A stretch of 64,000 bases of DNA from CAVXDY01 sp963760715 (GCA_963760715.1 CAVXDY010000003.1:496001-560000); one strand, 5' to 3'; counted from the stretch's first letter, positions 17,056-25,855 are shown. A program made the numbers and translations. Notes: generated by a model from the sequence alone, not told the origin.

Positions 17056-18507
17056 ATGGCGATTCTCAGCCCGGCCCTCGATCCGGCGCAGCCGACGGGG
17101 ATGCTGCTCGACGGAGCCTTCGCCGCATCCGGGGACGATCTCGACGTCGCAAACCCCTACACGGGCGAGACCATCGCCACGGTGGCCGTCGGCGGCCCGG
17201 CGGAGGTCAACGCGGCGGTCGCCGGCGCGCTGCGGCACCTGCCCCCTCCCCCGGCGGCCGAGCGCGCCGCCGTTCTGGAGCGCGCCGCGCGCCTGGTGGC
17301 CGAGCGCGCCGAGACCTTCGCTCGCACGATCTGCCTGGAGGCGGGCAAGCCCATGAAGCAGGCGCGCGGCGAGGCCGCCCGCTGCGTCGACACGCTCATC
17401 TTCTCGGCCGTCGAGGCCCGCTCCCTCGCGGGCGACATGGTGCCGATGGAGGCCAGCTCGGCCGGCGCCGGCAAGCTCGCCATGATCCTGCGCGAGCCGA
17501 TCGGCGTGGTGGGCGCGATCTCGCCCTTCAACTTCCCCCTCAACCTGGTGGCCCACAAGCTGGCCCCGGCCATCGCCGCCGGGTGCCCGGTGGTGCTGAA
17601 GCCCGCCTCGGCCACCCCCCTGTCGGCGCTGCTGCTGGCGCGCGCCCTGGCCGACGCCGGGCTGCCCGAGGGCTCCCTGTCGGTGGTCATCGGCGGCGGC
17701 GGCACCGTGGGCAACGCGATCGTGGACCACCCGGACGTGCCGATGATCTCCTTCACCGGCAGCCCGCCGGTGGGCTGGGGCATCCGGCAGCGCCAGCCGC
17801 GCAAGGAGGTGGCGCTGGAGCTGGGGAACTCGACCCCGGTGATCGTGCAGGCGGACGCCGACCTGGAGCTGGCGGCGACCAAGCTCGCGGGCTCCGGCTT
17901 CACCCACGCCGGCCAGTCGTGCATCTCGGTGCAGCGCGTCTACGTGGAGAGGAGCGCGCTCGACGCGTTCCGCGACCTCTTCGTGGCCGCGGTCGAGAAG
18001 CTGGTGGTGGGCGACCCGATGGACGACGCGACCGACGTCGGGCCGGTCATCGACGAGCAGAACCGCGACCGTATCGTCGAGTGGATCGACGAGGCGCGCC
18101 ACGGCGGCGCCGAGGTGCTGACCGGCGGAGAGGTGCGCGACGGCCTGCTCCGGCCGACCGTGCTGGAGGGCATCGACCCCGAGATGAAGGTCTCGTGCGA
18201 GGAGGTCTTCGGGCCGGTGGTGGGCATCGCGGCCTACGACACCGTGGACGAGGCGATCGACCTCGCCAACTCGTCGCCCTTCGGCCTGCAGGCGGGCATC
18301 TTCACCGCCCGCGCCGACCGCGCCCTGGCCTGGGCCCGGCGGCTGCATTTCGGCGGCGTGCTGGTGAACGAGACGCCCACCTTCCGCGCCGACCAGATGC
18401 CCTACGGGGGCGTGAAGGACAGCGGAAACACCCGCGAGGGTCCGCATTTCGCGGTGCGGAGCATGACCGAGCCGAAGCTCGTCGTGATCAGCGTCCCCAC
18501 CGACTGA
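17056..18507 (+). CDS. NAD(P)-dependent aldehyde dehydrogenase
   Basis: A 483-residue aldehyde dehydrogenase of the superfamily that oxidises aldehydes to acids. It shows ISPFNFPLN and the KPASATP cofactor-binding segment, FTGSPPVGW, the general base Glu in LELGNSTPVIV, the catalytic Cys in GQSCISVQR, and EEVFGPVVGI. The pattern is close to lactaldehyde/succinate-semialdehyde types. AAGAGG precedes the ATG by eight bases. Divergent from the TPP enzyme; a decarboxylase-type TPP enzyme plus an aldehyde dehydrogenase would form a short alpha-keto acid to carboxylate route, but this is inference. Confidence 0.9.
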   Translation: MAILSPALDPAQPTGMLLDGAFAASGDDLDVANPYTGETIATVAVGGPAEVNAAVAGALRHLPPPPAAERAAVLERAARLVAERAETFARTICLEAGKPMKQARGEAARCVDTLIFSAVEARSLAGDMVPMEASSAGAGKLAMILREPIGVVGAISPFNFPLNLVAHKLAPAIAAGCPVVLKPASATPLSALLLARALADAGLPEGSLSVVIGGGGTVGNAIVDHPDVPMISFTGSPPVGWGIRQRQPRKEVALELGNSTPVIVQADADLELAATKLAGSGFTHAGQSCISVQRVYVERSALDAFRDLFVAAVEKLVVGDPMDDATDVGPVIDEQNRDRIVEWIDEARHGGAEVLTGGEVRDGLLRPTVLEGIDPEMKVSCEEVFGPVVGIAAYDTVDEAIDLANSSPFGLQAGIFTARADRALAWARRLHFGGVLVNETPTFRADQMPYGGVKDSGNTREGPHFAVRSMTEPKLVVISVPTD

Positions 18508-18645
18508 GGATTCCACCCCCGGGGTTCTTGCGATTTCGGCGGCTCACGGTGTCTAATCGGCCGATCTGAACGGCAGCCCCCGGCGTTCCCGGACCAGGCG
18601 GGCCGATTTTCCCGACGAAGGAGATGGGCATGGGGAGAGTTCGCC

Positions 18646-19680
18646 GTGTCGTTGCGCGTCGCTCTGGGGGCTGGAGCCGTCGGTCTGGCCGGCGCGATCC
18701 TCGCCCCCGCGATGCTCGCCGCGGCGCCCGCGACGGCGCAGGTGACCGAGGGCGACTTCGCACCGCCGATCACCGAGTTCAACACCTTCTTCCCGGGGCG
18801 CACCGTCATCCACCAGGGCGACAAGGTCCGCTTCACGATCCTGGGCTTCCACACCCTGGTCATCCCGAAGAACGGCGGCGACCCGCCGCCCCTGATCGTG
18901 CCCACGGGCCAGCTGAACCCCGCCAAGAACGACCCCGCCGGGGTGCCCTACTGGTGGGTCGGCCAGCCGGCGCTCAACTTCAACCCGGCCGCCGCCGGCC
19001 CCTCGGGGGGCACGGTCGCGACCGGCGCCAAGACCATCAGCTCGGGCTTCCTCAACGGAAACGCCCCCAAGTTCACGGTCACGTTCCCGAAGGCCGGCAC
19101 CTTCCAGGTGCGCTGCGCGGTGCACCCGAGGATGAAGGGCACCATCGTGGTGCTGCCGAAGAGCAGGAGCGTCCCGAGCGCGGCGACCCTGGCGCGACGG
19201 GGCAAGGCCAAGCTGGCCGCCCTCAAGGTGGCCGCGGCGAAGAACCTGCAGAAGGCACTCGCCCACAAGTCGCCGGCCACCACGGTCCAGATCGGCCCCG
19301 GCGTCGGCCCCCTCGAGACGCTGGCGTTCTTCCCGAGCAAGAACACGGTTGCCGCCGGCACGACGGTGAAGTTCCAGATGGCCGGGGTGAACGAGTTCCA
19401 CACGGTCACGTTCGGGCCGAAGGCCTACGTCGACGGCGTTGAGAGAGGGCTCCAGGCCAACGCCGACCCGGAGGGCGTCTACGCGAGCGACCCGCCCGGC
19501 ACGCCGGTGTCCGAGACCACGACGACGCACGGCAACGGGTTCCTGAACAGCGGGCTCCTCTTCGGGAGGGGCCACTCCACGGGACCGCACAGCTTCTCGG
19601 TCACGTTCCCGACGGCGGGCGTGTACCAGTTCCGCTGCATGGTCCACCCCGAGATGAGGGGCAGCATCACTGTCAGCTAG
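18646..19680 (+). CDS. exported tandem cupredoxin protein
   Basis: An exported protein of 344 residues with two plastocyanin-like domains. After a signal peptide (...AAAPATAQ) domain 1 shows GFHTLVI and CAVHPRMKG, domain 2 shows NEFHTVTF and CMVHPEMRG; each thus has His plus the C-x2-H-x2-M set of a type 1 copper site. A basic helical linker (~180-215) joins them. First gene of a four-gene copper operon. The GTG at 18646 has GGGGAGAG six bases upstream. A second ribosome site (AAGGAG) serves an ATG at 18630 in another frame, so a small frameshift at the 5' end cannot be excluded. Confidence 0.85.
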   Translation: MSLRVALGAGAVGLAGAILAPAMLAAAPATAQVTEGDFAPPITEFNTFFPGRTVIHQGDKVRFTILGFHTLVIPKNGGDPPPLIVPTGQLNPAKNDPAGVPYWWVGQPALNFNPAAAGPSGGTVATGAKTISSGFLNGNAPKFTVTFPKAGTFQVRCAVHPRMKGTIVVLPKSRSVPSAATLARRGKAKLAALKVAAAKNLQKALAHKSPATTVQIGPGVGPLETLAFFPSKNTVAAGTTVKFQMAGVNEFHTVTFGPKAYVDGVERGLQANADPEGVYASDPPGTPVSETTTTHGNGFLNSGLLFGRGHSTGPHSFSVTFPTAGVYQFRCMVHPEMRGSITVS

Positions 19681-20623
19681 CCCTGCGGCACGGCGCCGGC
19701 CCGCCCTGGCGCTGGCCGGCGTCGTGCTCGGGCTGCTGGCCGCCCTGACCCTGCGCCCCGCGCCGGCCCAGGCGGCCAACCGGGAGTACTGGATCGCCGC
19801 GGTGAACACCCGGTGGGACGTCGCGCCGAACGGCGGCGATCCCGTGATGGGCACCCAGATCCCGCCGTCCCAGCGACAGTTCGTGGCGATCGTCTATCGC
19901 CGCTACACCCCGGGGTTCCGCAAGCCCTGGCCCAACACGGCCGAGTCCGGCGACAACGACGGCATCCCCGGGCCCACCATCCGGGCCGACGTCGGCGACC
20001 GGGTGATCGTGCACTTCCGCAACCGCGACACCCACTACCGCCTGCCGCACTCGATGCACTTCCACGCCTTCAAGTACGCGCCGAGCAGCGACGGCGCGTA
20101 CATCCCCTACCGCAGCGGCCGCGGCGGGGCGGTGCCGGTGGGCGGCAGCTTCACCTACCGCCTGAAGGCCGTGAGCGACTCCTACGGCGTCTGGCCCTAC
20201 CACGACCACTCGCCCAGCATGCACGAGTCACTCGACCGGGGGCTCTACGGGGCGATCTCCATCGCCAAGCCCGGCGAGCCGCCGCCGGACCGCGAGTTCG
20301 TGGTCTTCCTGGCCAGCACGAACGGCTTCGACACCATCAACGGGCGCGCGTTCATCGGCAACACGCCCACCTTCCACGCGCGTGTCGGCGACCTCGTGCA
20401 GTGGGACGTGCTGACCATCGGTGACAACTTCCACGTCTTCCACCCGCACGGGCACCGCTGGCTGCGCAACGGGGTGCCGACCGACTCGGAGACCCTCGGC
20501 CCCTCCCAGACGCTGAGGATCCGCTGGAGGGAGGACGCCCCGGGCGTCTGGTACTACCACTGCCACGTGGAGTCCCACATGGCCAACGGGATGATCGGGC
20601 TCTACGACGTGGCGCGCCGATGA
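19670..20623 (+). CDS. two-domain multicopper oxidase
   Basis: A small multicopper oxidase (about 317 residues) with two cupredoxin domains, of the two-domain laccase type. All copper ligands are visible: HFHAF and YHDHSP in domain 1, HPHGHRW and the type 1/type 3 motif YHCHVESHMANGM in domain 2. Such enzymes oxidise phenols or metal ions and reduce oxygen to water outside the cell. In-frame GTG 19724 would leave a signal peptide with no positive charge; starting at CTG 19670, with GAGGGG eight bases upstream, gives an Arg-rich n-region and a normal signal. That start overlaps the preceding gene by 11 bp, consistent with coupling. Confidence 0.88.
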   Translation: MSASPAARRRPALALAGVVLGLLAALTLRPAPAQAANREYWIAAVNTRWDVAPNGGDPVMGTQIPPSQRQFVAIVYRRYTPGFRKPWPNTAESGDNDGIPGPTIRADVGDRVIVHFRNRDTHYRLPHSMHFHAFKYAPSSDGAYIPYRSGRGGAVPVGGSFTYRLKAVSDSYGVWPYHDHSPSMHESLDRGLYGAISIAKPGEPPPDREFVVFLASTNGFDTINGRAFIGNTPTFHARVGDLVQWDVLTIGDNFHVFHPHGHRWLRNGVPTDSETLGPSQTLRIRWREDAPGVWYYHCHVESHMANGMIGLYDVARR

Positions 20624-21438
20624 TCATCGCCCAGCACATGGAGCCGCCCGCCGCGCCGGCCGCCACCGCGGCGCGGGCCGTCGCGATCACCGACGTCACG
20701 GTGATCCCGAACACGCTGGTCGTTCCCCCCCTGACGCGCGTGACCTGGCGCAACGCGGGGCGCAACCGGCACACCACCACCGCCGACGGCGGCCAGTGGA
20801 ACTCGGGCGCGCTCTCCCCCGGGCACGAGTTCACGATCACCGCGCCGGCGACGCCGGGCGTCTACGCCTACCACTGCATCTTCCACGCCTACATCCGCGG
20901 CACGCTCACGGTGTCGCTGGTGGCCCTGCAGACCCCGGCCCCGGTGCACGCCGGCGAGGAGGCCATGCTGGAGGGCACGGTCCCCGGCGCCGGCGAGGGG
21001 ACGCCGGTCACGATCGAGCGCCGGGTGCCGGGCGCCTGGGAGACCGTGGCCTCGGTGACCACCGACGCCACGGGGGCGTTCGCGGCCGACTCCCCACCGC
21101 TGGCGGCCCGCACCGCCTTCCGCGCCCTCACCGGGGCCTCGATCAGCCCGGCGATCCGGGTCGAGGTGCTCCCGCACCTGGCCGCCCGGCGCAACGGCCG
21201 GCGGGTGCGCGTGACCGTGACGCCCGCCCGGCGCGGGACGCCGGTCATGCTCGAGCGGCTCGATCTCGACAGCTACCGCTGGGAGGACGTGACCGAGGCG
21301 CGGCTGGGTGCCACCGGACACACGCGCTTCCTGCTCCGCGGCGCCGGGGTCTACCGTGTGGCCGTGTCCGCGGGCGGGGGCCTGTCCGCCACCACCTCCG
21401 CACCGATCCAGTTCCGACCCGGGAGATTCCACCAGTGA
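20620..21438 (+). CDS. cupredoxin-like plus Ig-like domain protein
   Basis: A 272-residue protein starting at an ATGA overlap with the oxidase. Residues ~20-105 are a cupredoxin fold (RHTTTADGGQWNSG, YHCIFHAYIRGTLTV); His and Cys-x2-His ligands are kept but Tyr replaces the usual axial Met, so the site may be altered or non-functional. The rest is two Ig-like beta domains. The N-terminus (MIIAQHMEPP) has no clear signal peptide, odd in an operon of exported proteins. It may be retained, misstarted, or exported with a partner. Third gene of the copper operon. Confidence 0.75.
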   Translation: MIIAQHMEPPAAPAATAARAVAITDVTVIPNTLVVPPLTRVTWRNAGRNRHTTTADGGQWNSGALSPGHEFTITAPATPGVYAYHCIFHAYIRGTLTVSLVALQTPAPVHAGEEAMLEGTVPGAGEGTPVTIERRVPGAWETVASVTTDATGAFAADSPPLAARTAFRALTGASISPAIRVEVLPHLAARRNGRRVRVTVTPARRGTPVMLERLDLDSYRWEDVTEARLGATGHTRFLLRGAGVYRVAVSAGGGLSATTSAPIQFRPGRFHQ

Positions 21439-22082
21439 GCTCGCGCGCGCTCGCGGCCGTCGCCGCCCTGGTCCTCGGTGTCGGGCTGGTGGTGGCCGGG
21501 TGCGGCGGCTCCAGCGGCGATCAGGCCGCCGCCGGGACCCACGCCGGGCATGGCGGAGCGACGACGACCGCCGCCTTCGAGGGCGGGGTCATCAACCCGC
21601 GCCGGGAGGCGCCGCCGCTGCGGCTGAAGGACATCAACGGCAGGACCGTGGACATCAAGGACTACCGCGGCGAGCCCGTGCTCGTGACCTTCGTCTACGC
21701 CCACTGCCCGGACGTCTGCCCGCTGATCATGGAGAACCTGCGCAAGGTGCGCGCCGACGCCGGCCCGCTGGGCGAGAAGATGAAGGTGATCGCGGTCTCG
21801 GTGGACCCGAAGGGCGACACGGTCCCGGTGGTGCGGAACTTCCTCCAGGCGCACCGCGTGAACGGCTTCGTCGATTACCTCGTCGGCACGCGGGCCCAGC
21901 TCGAGCCCGTGTGGGCCAACTGGCAGATCGCCCGCGGGGTGCCGAAGACGAATCCGGAGCTGGTCGAGCACTCGGGCCTCATCTACGGCGTCACCGGCAG
22001 CGGGGAGCTCGCCACGGCCTACCCGGTGGGCTTCGAGCCGGACGCCATCGTGCGCGACCTGCCCCTCCTGGCCCAGAGCTAG
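21435..22082 (+). CDS. SCO1/SenC copper chaperone lipoprotein
   Basis: A 215-residue SCO-family protein. The N-terminus is a lipoprotein signal with lipobox VVAGC, then a His-containing linker and a thioredoxin-like domain with the copper-binding CPDVCP motif after TFVYAHC, SVDPKGDT, and the His ligand in VEHSGLIYG. SCO proteins deliver copper to cytochrome oxidase CuA and, in Streptomyces, to the copper radical oxidase GlxA; a GlxA-like protein is encoded about 8 kb away. Starts as GTGA overlapping the previous stop, last gene of the copper operon. Confidence 0.92.
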   Translation: MSSRALAAVAALVLGVGLVVAGCGGSSGDQAAAGTHAGHGGATTTAAFEGGVINPRREAPPLRLKDINGRTVDIKDYRGEPVLVTFVYAHCPDVCPLIMENLRKVRADAGPLGEKMKVIAVSVDPKGDTVPVVRNFLQAHRVNGFVDYLVGTRAQLEPVWANWQIARGVPKTNPELVEHSGLIYGVTGSGELATAYPVGFEPDAIVRDLPLLAQS

Positions 22083-22117
22083 CGCACCGAGCAGGTCGGC
22101 GCCCAGGTCCGGCTCGG

Positions 22118-23341
22118 TCAGGGAGCCTCGTGGCGCAGGAAGACCAGCGACGAGTTGTGGCCGCCGAAGCCGAACGAGTTGGAGAGCACCGCCCCCACGG
22201 CGACCGAGCGGGGGCTGATGACGTGGTCGAGGGGTGAGCCCGGGTCGGGGTCCTCCAGGTTGATCGTGGGAGGAAGGACGTCGCGGGAGAAGGCCATCAG
22301 CAGGGCCACGGCCTCGAGGCCCCCCGCCCCGCCGAGGGCGTGCCCATGCGCCCCCTTGGTCGACGACACGGCCGCTCCGCCGAGGCCCGCCAGCGCCAGC
22401 GCGCGCGACTCGGCCAGGTCGCCCGACGGCGTCGAGGTGGCGTGCGCGTTGACGTAGCCGATGTCCTCGGGCCCGATGCCGGCGTCGGCCATCGCCAGGA
22501 GCATCGCCCGCGAGGGCCCCTCGCCCAACGGGTCCGGGTCGGTCAGGTGGTTGGCGTCGCAGGTCGACCCGTAGCCGGCCAGCTCGGCGTAGATGCGCGC
22601 TCCGCGGGCCAGGGCGAACTCGCGCTCCTCCAGCATCAGCACCCCGGCGCCCTCGCCGATGACGAAGCCGTCGCGGGCCAGGTCGAAGGGCCGGCACGCC
22701 TCGTGGGCCGGGCGATCGCTCTTGGTGAGGGCCCCCACCCGGATGTAGCCGGCCACCACCATGGGCGAGATCGGCGCCTCGGCCCCGCCGGCCACCATGG
22801 CGTCGGCGCGGCCGTCGCGGAGCAGGAGGAGCGCGGTCCCGATGGCGTCCGAGCCCGCCGCGCAGGCGGTGGCGGGCGCGGCCGAGGGGCCGCGCAGGCC
22901 CAGGCTCCGGGCGGCCGCGGCGCACGGGGCGTTCGAGAGCGAGAGCGGGATCGCCAGCGGGCTCACACGGTCGGCGCCGCGCTCGGCCAGCACCCGGTGT
23001 GCCTCGAGCAGGGTCTCCGGGCCCCCGTGCACGCTCCCGATCGACGCCCCGATCCGCTCGTGATCGGCGTCGGCCAGCCCGGCGTCCTCCATCGCGAGGG
23101 CCGCGGCGACCGAGGCGAAGCGCCCCGCGCGGTCCATCCGGCGGGCCTCCTTCTGGCCGAAGCGCTCGCGGGCGTCCTCGGTCTCGTCGGCCACGGGGAA
23201 GGCGGTCATCTCGCCGATCCCGTCGACGTTGACGCGGCTTGCGCCGGAGCGGCCCTCGGCGAGGGCGTCCCAGAAGGACTCCACCCCGGCACCCAGCGAA
23301 CTCACGACGCCCGCGCCCGTCACCACCACACGTCTACGCAC
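22118..23341 (-). CDS. fabF: beta-ketoacyl-ACP synthase II
   Basis: A 407-residue KAS II/FabF-type condensing enzyme that elongates acyl-ACP with malonyl-ACP. It has RRVVVTGAGVVSSLG at the start, the active-site Cys in ATACAAGSDAIG, the first His in VNAHATSTPSGD, the second in KGAHGHALGGAGG (a variant of the common KSMTGH), and NSFGFGGHNSSLVF at the end. No other fatty-acid synthesis genes are adjacent, so an accessory role in a special lipid is possible. A GAGAAT hexamer preceded by TG lies 6 nt before the GTG start. Confidence 0.9.
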   Translation of the reverse strand: MRRRVVVTGAGVVSSLGAGVESFWDALAEGRSGASRVNVDGIGEMTAFPVADETEDARERFGQKEARRMDRAGRFASVAAALAMEDAGLADADHERIGASIGSVHGGPETLLEAHRVLAERGADRVSPLAIPLSLSNAPCAAAARSLGLRGPSAAPATACAAGSDAIGTALLLLRDGRADAMVAGGAEAPISPMVVAGYIRVGALTKSDRPAHEACRPFDLARDGFVIGEGAGVLMLEEREFALARGARIYAELAGYGSTCDANHLTDPDPLGEGPSRAMLLAMADAGIGPEDIGYVNAHATSTPSGDLAESRALALAGLGGAAVSSTKGAHGHALGGAGGLEAVALLMAFSRDVLPPTINLEDPDPGSPLDHVISPRSVAVGAVLSNSFGFGGHNSSLVFLRHEAP

Positions 23342-23432
23342 CGGGCGATTCTCGCAATCGGATGGGGTGAATGCCCGGATCCGCCGTTTCAGATCTGGGA
23401 AAGCGGTGGTGCGGGGCGGCCCGGCGCCGCTC

Positions 23433-23594
23433 TCAGTACCACTTGCCCCGCACGAAGCCGCCGAAGGCGACCAGCCCGACCACGGCGATGATCACGCCCA
23501 GCAGGAGGCTCCAGAACGCCGCCACGATGATCCCCAGGATCACCAGGATCCCGCCGATGCTGATCCCGCCGATCCGTTTGTCGCTGGCTGCCAT
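23433..23594 (-). CDS. 53-residue membrane peptide
   Basis: A short gene: MAASDKRIGGISIGGILVIL followed by two hydrophobic stretches joined by WSLLLGV, ending FGGFVRGKWY. It would form one long or two tightly packed membrane helices. AAGGA precedes the ATG by six bases. I recognise no family, but the clear ribosome site, balanced composition and lack of competing frames support a real gene. It lies between the ketoacyl synthase and the glutaredoxin-like gene, all on the same strand. Confidence 0.7.
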   Translation of the reverse strand: MAASDKRIGGISIGGILVILGIIVAAFWSLLLGVIIAVVGLVAFGGFVRGKWY

Positions 23595-23670
23595 TCAAGG
23601 TCCTTTCATGGAAGGGGTGCGTCGTGCGTGAGCATCTTGCCCGATCGGCCACCGCGGAAACGTCTCCGGA

Positions 23671-24003
23671 CTACGCGCGGCCGCTGGCCTCGGGCAGCTC
23701 GCACGCGTCGCCGGTCAGGTCGCCCTCGGCGGCGATGTCCCGGTCGAGCTCCAGCACGGACCGCTCGAAGGCGCCGCCGCCGAATCGCGAGTAGACGTAG
23801 CGCACGACCTGCCGCGAGCCCACGATCACCGTGCCCCCGTCCACCAGCACCGGCACACGGCGCTGGCCGCTCACCGCCATGAGCGCCTCGCGCTCCTCGC
23901 GGGGATAGGGCACCTCGACGAGATCCACGGGGGCGCCGACGTTCTCGATGCCCTGCCGGGCGGCGGCGCACCACGGGCACTTCCAGCGGTGGAGGAGGTA
24001 CAC
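23671..24003 (-). CDS. glutaredoxin-like thioredoxin-fold protein
   Basis: A 110-residue thioredoxin-fold protein of the glutaredoxin/GST N-terminal group: YLLHRWKCPWCAAARQGI with the redox CPWC motif, VDLVEVPYP strand, the cis-Pro in QRRVPVLVDGG and GSRQVVRYV helix. It probably exchanges thiol/disulfide with a small-thiol partner. The GTG start lies 7 nt after TAACCT (24011-24016, minus strand), so the transcript is probably leaderless. It is divergent from the acetyltransferase, with the two starts 58 bp apart. Confidence 0.85.
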   Translation of the reverse strand: MYLLHRWKCPWCAAARQGIENVGAPVDLVEVPYPREEREALMAVSGQRRVPVLVDGGTVIVGSRQVVRYVYSRFGGGAFERSVLELDRDIAAEGDLTGDACELPEASGRA

Positions 24004-24061
24004 GCCCGTCAGGTTACGCCACGGCGGGCCGCACCCCTCGGCGCGCGGCTACGGTATGCCC

Positions 24062-24364
24062 GTGGCCGAGGTGCGCGACGACCCCGAGCGGCGGCGATTC
24101 GAGGTCGTCGTGGACGGCGAGGTGGCCGGCTTCTCCCGATACCAGCGGCGCGGCGGGCGGATCGTCTTCCTCCACACCGAGATCGACCCGGCCCACGAGG
24201 GCAAGGGCCTGGGCTCGATCCTGGCCCGCGGGGCGCTCGACGCGGCCCGCGAGGCGGGCGAGCCGGTTGTCCCGCGGTGCCCCTTCATCGCCGCCTACAT
24301 CGAGCGCCACCAGGAGTACGCCGACCTCGTCGACCGCGACCTCCTGGAGCGCCCCGGGGACTGA
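24062..24364 (+). CDS. YidJ-type GNAT N-acetyltransferase
   Basis: A compact acetyltransferase (100 residues) of the Gcn5-related YidJ-like (GNAT_YidJ) subgroup: RFEVVVDGEVAGFSRYQRRGGRIVFLHTEI, then the acetyl-CoA loop HEGKGLGSILARGALDAAR and PRCPFIAAYIERHQEYADLV at the end, a conserved signature. Substrate unknown. Two starts compete: ATG 24056 immediately after TACGGT, or GTG 24062 six bases after it. I choose the GTG because that spacing is repeated at many genes here and fits a leaderless message. Confidence 0.85.
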   Translation: MAEVRDDPERRRFEVVVDGEVAGFSRYQRRGGRIVFLHTEIDPAHEGKGLGSILARGALDAAREAGEPVVPRCPFIAAYIERHQEYADLVDRDLLERPGD

Positions 24365-24407
24365 GGCGGGGGGTCACGGGAGCGGCCCGGGGTGCGGGGG
24401 ACGCCGG

Positions 24408-25835
24408 TCAGATGGAGACGTTGGGAGATGGCGCTCCCCGCTCCACGGGTTGCGTCGCGACCGTGACCGGCGCGGGGCTCAGGCTCACGGTGGCCCCGCG
24501 GGGCAGGAGCAGGGCAACGGCGCCGGCGGCGAGTGAGGCGGCCGCCATGAAGGTCCACCCGATCTGGAACTCGTGGAGCCCGGAGGCCGTGTCGCCGAGC
24601 ACCGAGACCAGGATGGCCACGCCCAACACGCCGCCGATCTGGCGGGCCATGTTGAAGAGGGCGCTCCCGGTCGCCGAGCGGTCGGGCGGAAGGCCGGCGA
24701 CCGCCGCGCCCGCGAGCACCGGGAACGTGAGGCTCACGCCGATCCCCGAGACGATGATCCCCGGGAGGAGCTCCGTGAAGTAGGCCGGCGACTCGCCGAC
24801 CCGCCAGAGCCACCAGACGCACCCCAGGGCGAAGAGCACGGTCCCGGCCACCGCGAGCGGCCGAGGCCCGACGCGCCCCGCCAGCGATCCGGCGGGCCAG
24901 GAGAGCAGGGCGACCATCAGCGGGCCCGGCGCGAAGGCCAGGCCGGCCTCCAGCGCCGAGTAGTGCCAGACGCCGGTGAGGAAGAGCACCGTCCCGAGAA
25001 GCAGCCCGAAGAAGCTCATCGAGAACAGGAACACGCTCGCGTTGGCGATGCGGGTGCCCTTCACGCGCAGCAGCGCGGCCTCCACCACGGGCGCGGGGTG
25101 CCGCGCGGATCGGGCGCCGAAGGCGACGAGCGCCACGATCGCGAGGACCAGGACGCCGGCGACCCGGCCGCTCGTCCAACCCCACTCCGCGCCCTTGACG
25201 ACGCCCAGGGCGAGCGCCCCGACCCCGATGGCGAGGAGCAGCGCCCCGAGCAGGTCGGGCACGCGGGCGCGGTGGGTGTCGCGCGACTCGCGGAGCACGT
25301 GGACCGCGGCGGCCGCGGTGATCAGGCCGAGCGGGAGGTTGACCAGGAACACCCAGCGCCAGCTCAGCTCCACGAGCAGGCCCCCGATCGTGGGGCCGAC
25401 GGTCGCGGCGACGGCCGCCCCCGCGGTCCAGAACCCGACCGCGGCCGCGCGGCCGGACGGCGGGAACTCCGGCAGCAGGAGCGCGAGGGAGGTGGGGATC
25501 AGCAGCGCGGCCCCCACGGCCTGGAGAAGGCGGGCGCCGATGAGCACCCACGGGCCGGTGGCGGCGCCGCACAGGGCGGAGGCGACCAGGAACACGCCGA
25601 GGCCCGCGAGGAACAGCCGCTTGCGGCCGAGGAGGTCCGCGAGCCGGCCGGCGGGGACGAGCAGGGCCGCGAACACGATCGCGTAGCCCGTCACCACCCA
25701 CGACAGCGCCGAGAGGCTCGCCTGCGGGAAGTCGGACTCAATCGCCGGGAAGGCGATGTTCACGATGAACAGGTCGAGGTTGGCGAGGAACGCCCCCGCC
25801 GTCACCACGAGAAGCACCTGCCATCGCCGCGGCAC
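24408..25835 (-). CDS. MFS exporter, DHA2 (14-helix) family
   Basis: A 475-residue drug:proton antiporter with about 14 membrane helices. Motif A appears as GRLADLLGRKRLFLAG in the first cytoplasmic loop, and NLDLFIVNIAFPAI plus the motif C-like GPTIGGLL define the DHA2/EmrB-QacA branch. Such proteins expel drugs, dyes or metabolites. The GTG start has GGGAGA upstream. CTTGC-gtgaa-GCAAG at 25856-25870 in its promoter region could be a repressor site, although no regulator gene is adjacent. Confidence 0.9.
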   Translation of the reverse strand: MPRRWQVLLVVTAGAFLANLDLFIVNIAFPAIESDFPQASLSALSWVVTGYAIVFAALLVPAGRLADLLGRKRLFLAGLGVFLVASALCGAATGPWVLIGARLLQAVGAALLIPTSLALLLPEFPPSGRAAAVGFWTAGAAVAATVGPTIGGLLVELSWRWVFLVNLPLGLITAAAAVHVLRESRDTHRARVPDLLGALLLAIGVGALALGVVKGAEWGWTSGRVAGVLVLAIVALVAFGARSARHPAPVVEAALLRVKGTRIANASVFLFSMSFFGLLLGTVLFLTGVWHYSALEAGLAFAPGPLMVALLSWPAGSLAGRVGPRPLAVAGTVLFALGCVWWLWRVGESPAYFTELLPGIIVSGIGVSLTFPVLAGAAVAGLPPDRSATGSALFNMARQIGGVLGVAILVSVLGDTASGLHEFQIGWTFMAAASLAAGAVALLLPRGATVSLSPAPVTVATQPVERGAPSPNVSI

Positions 25836-25855
25836 CCACCCGTCTCCCTCTGTCG

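Noticed and set aside
16968..17057. N-terminal extension of the TPP enzyme to ATG 17057
   Set aside because: It would overlap the divergent aldehyde dehydrogenase start, include the palindromic promoter and has no match to family N-termini.
15184..18516. 1110-codon open frame on the minus strand, and 15378-18569 on the plus strand
   Set aside because: Shadows of the TPP enzyme and aldehyde dehydrogenase; low-complexity Arg/Gly/His composition.
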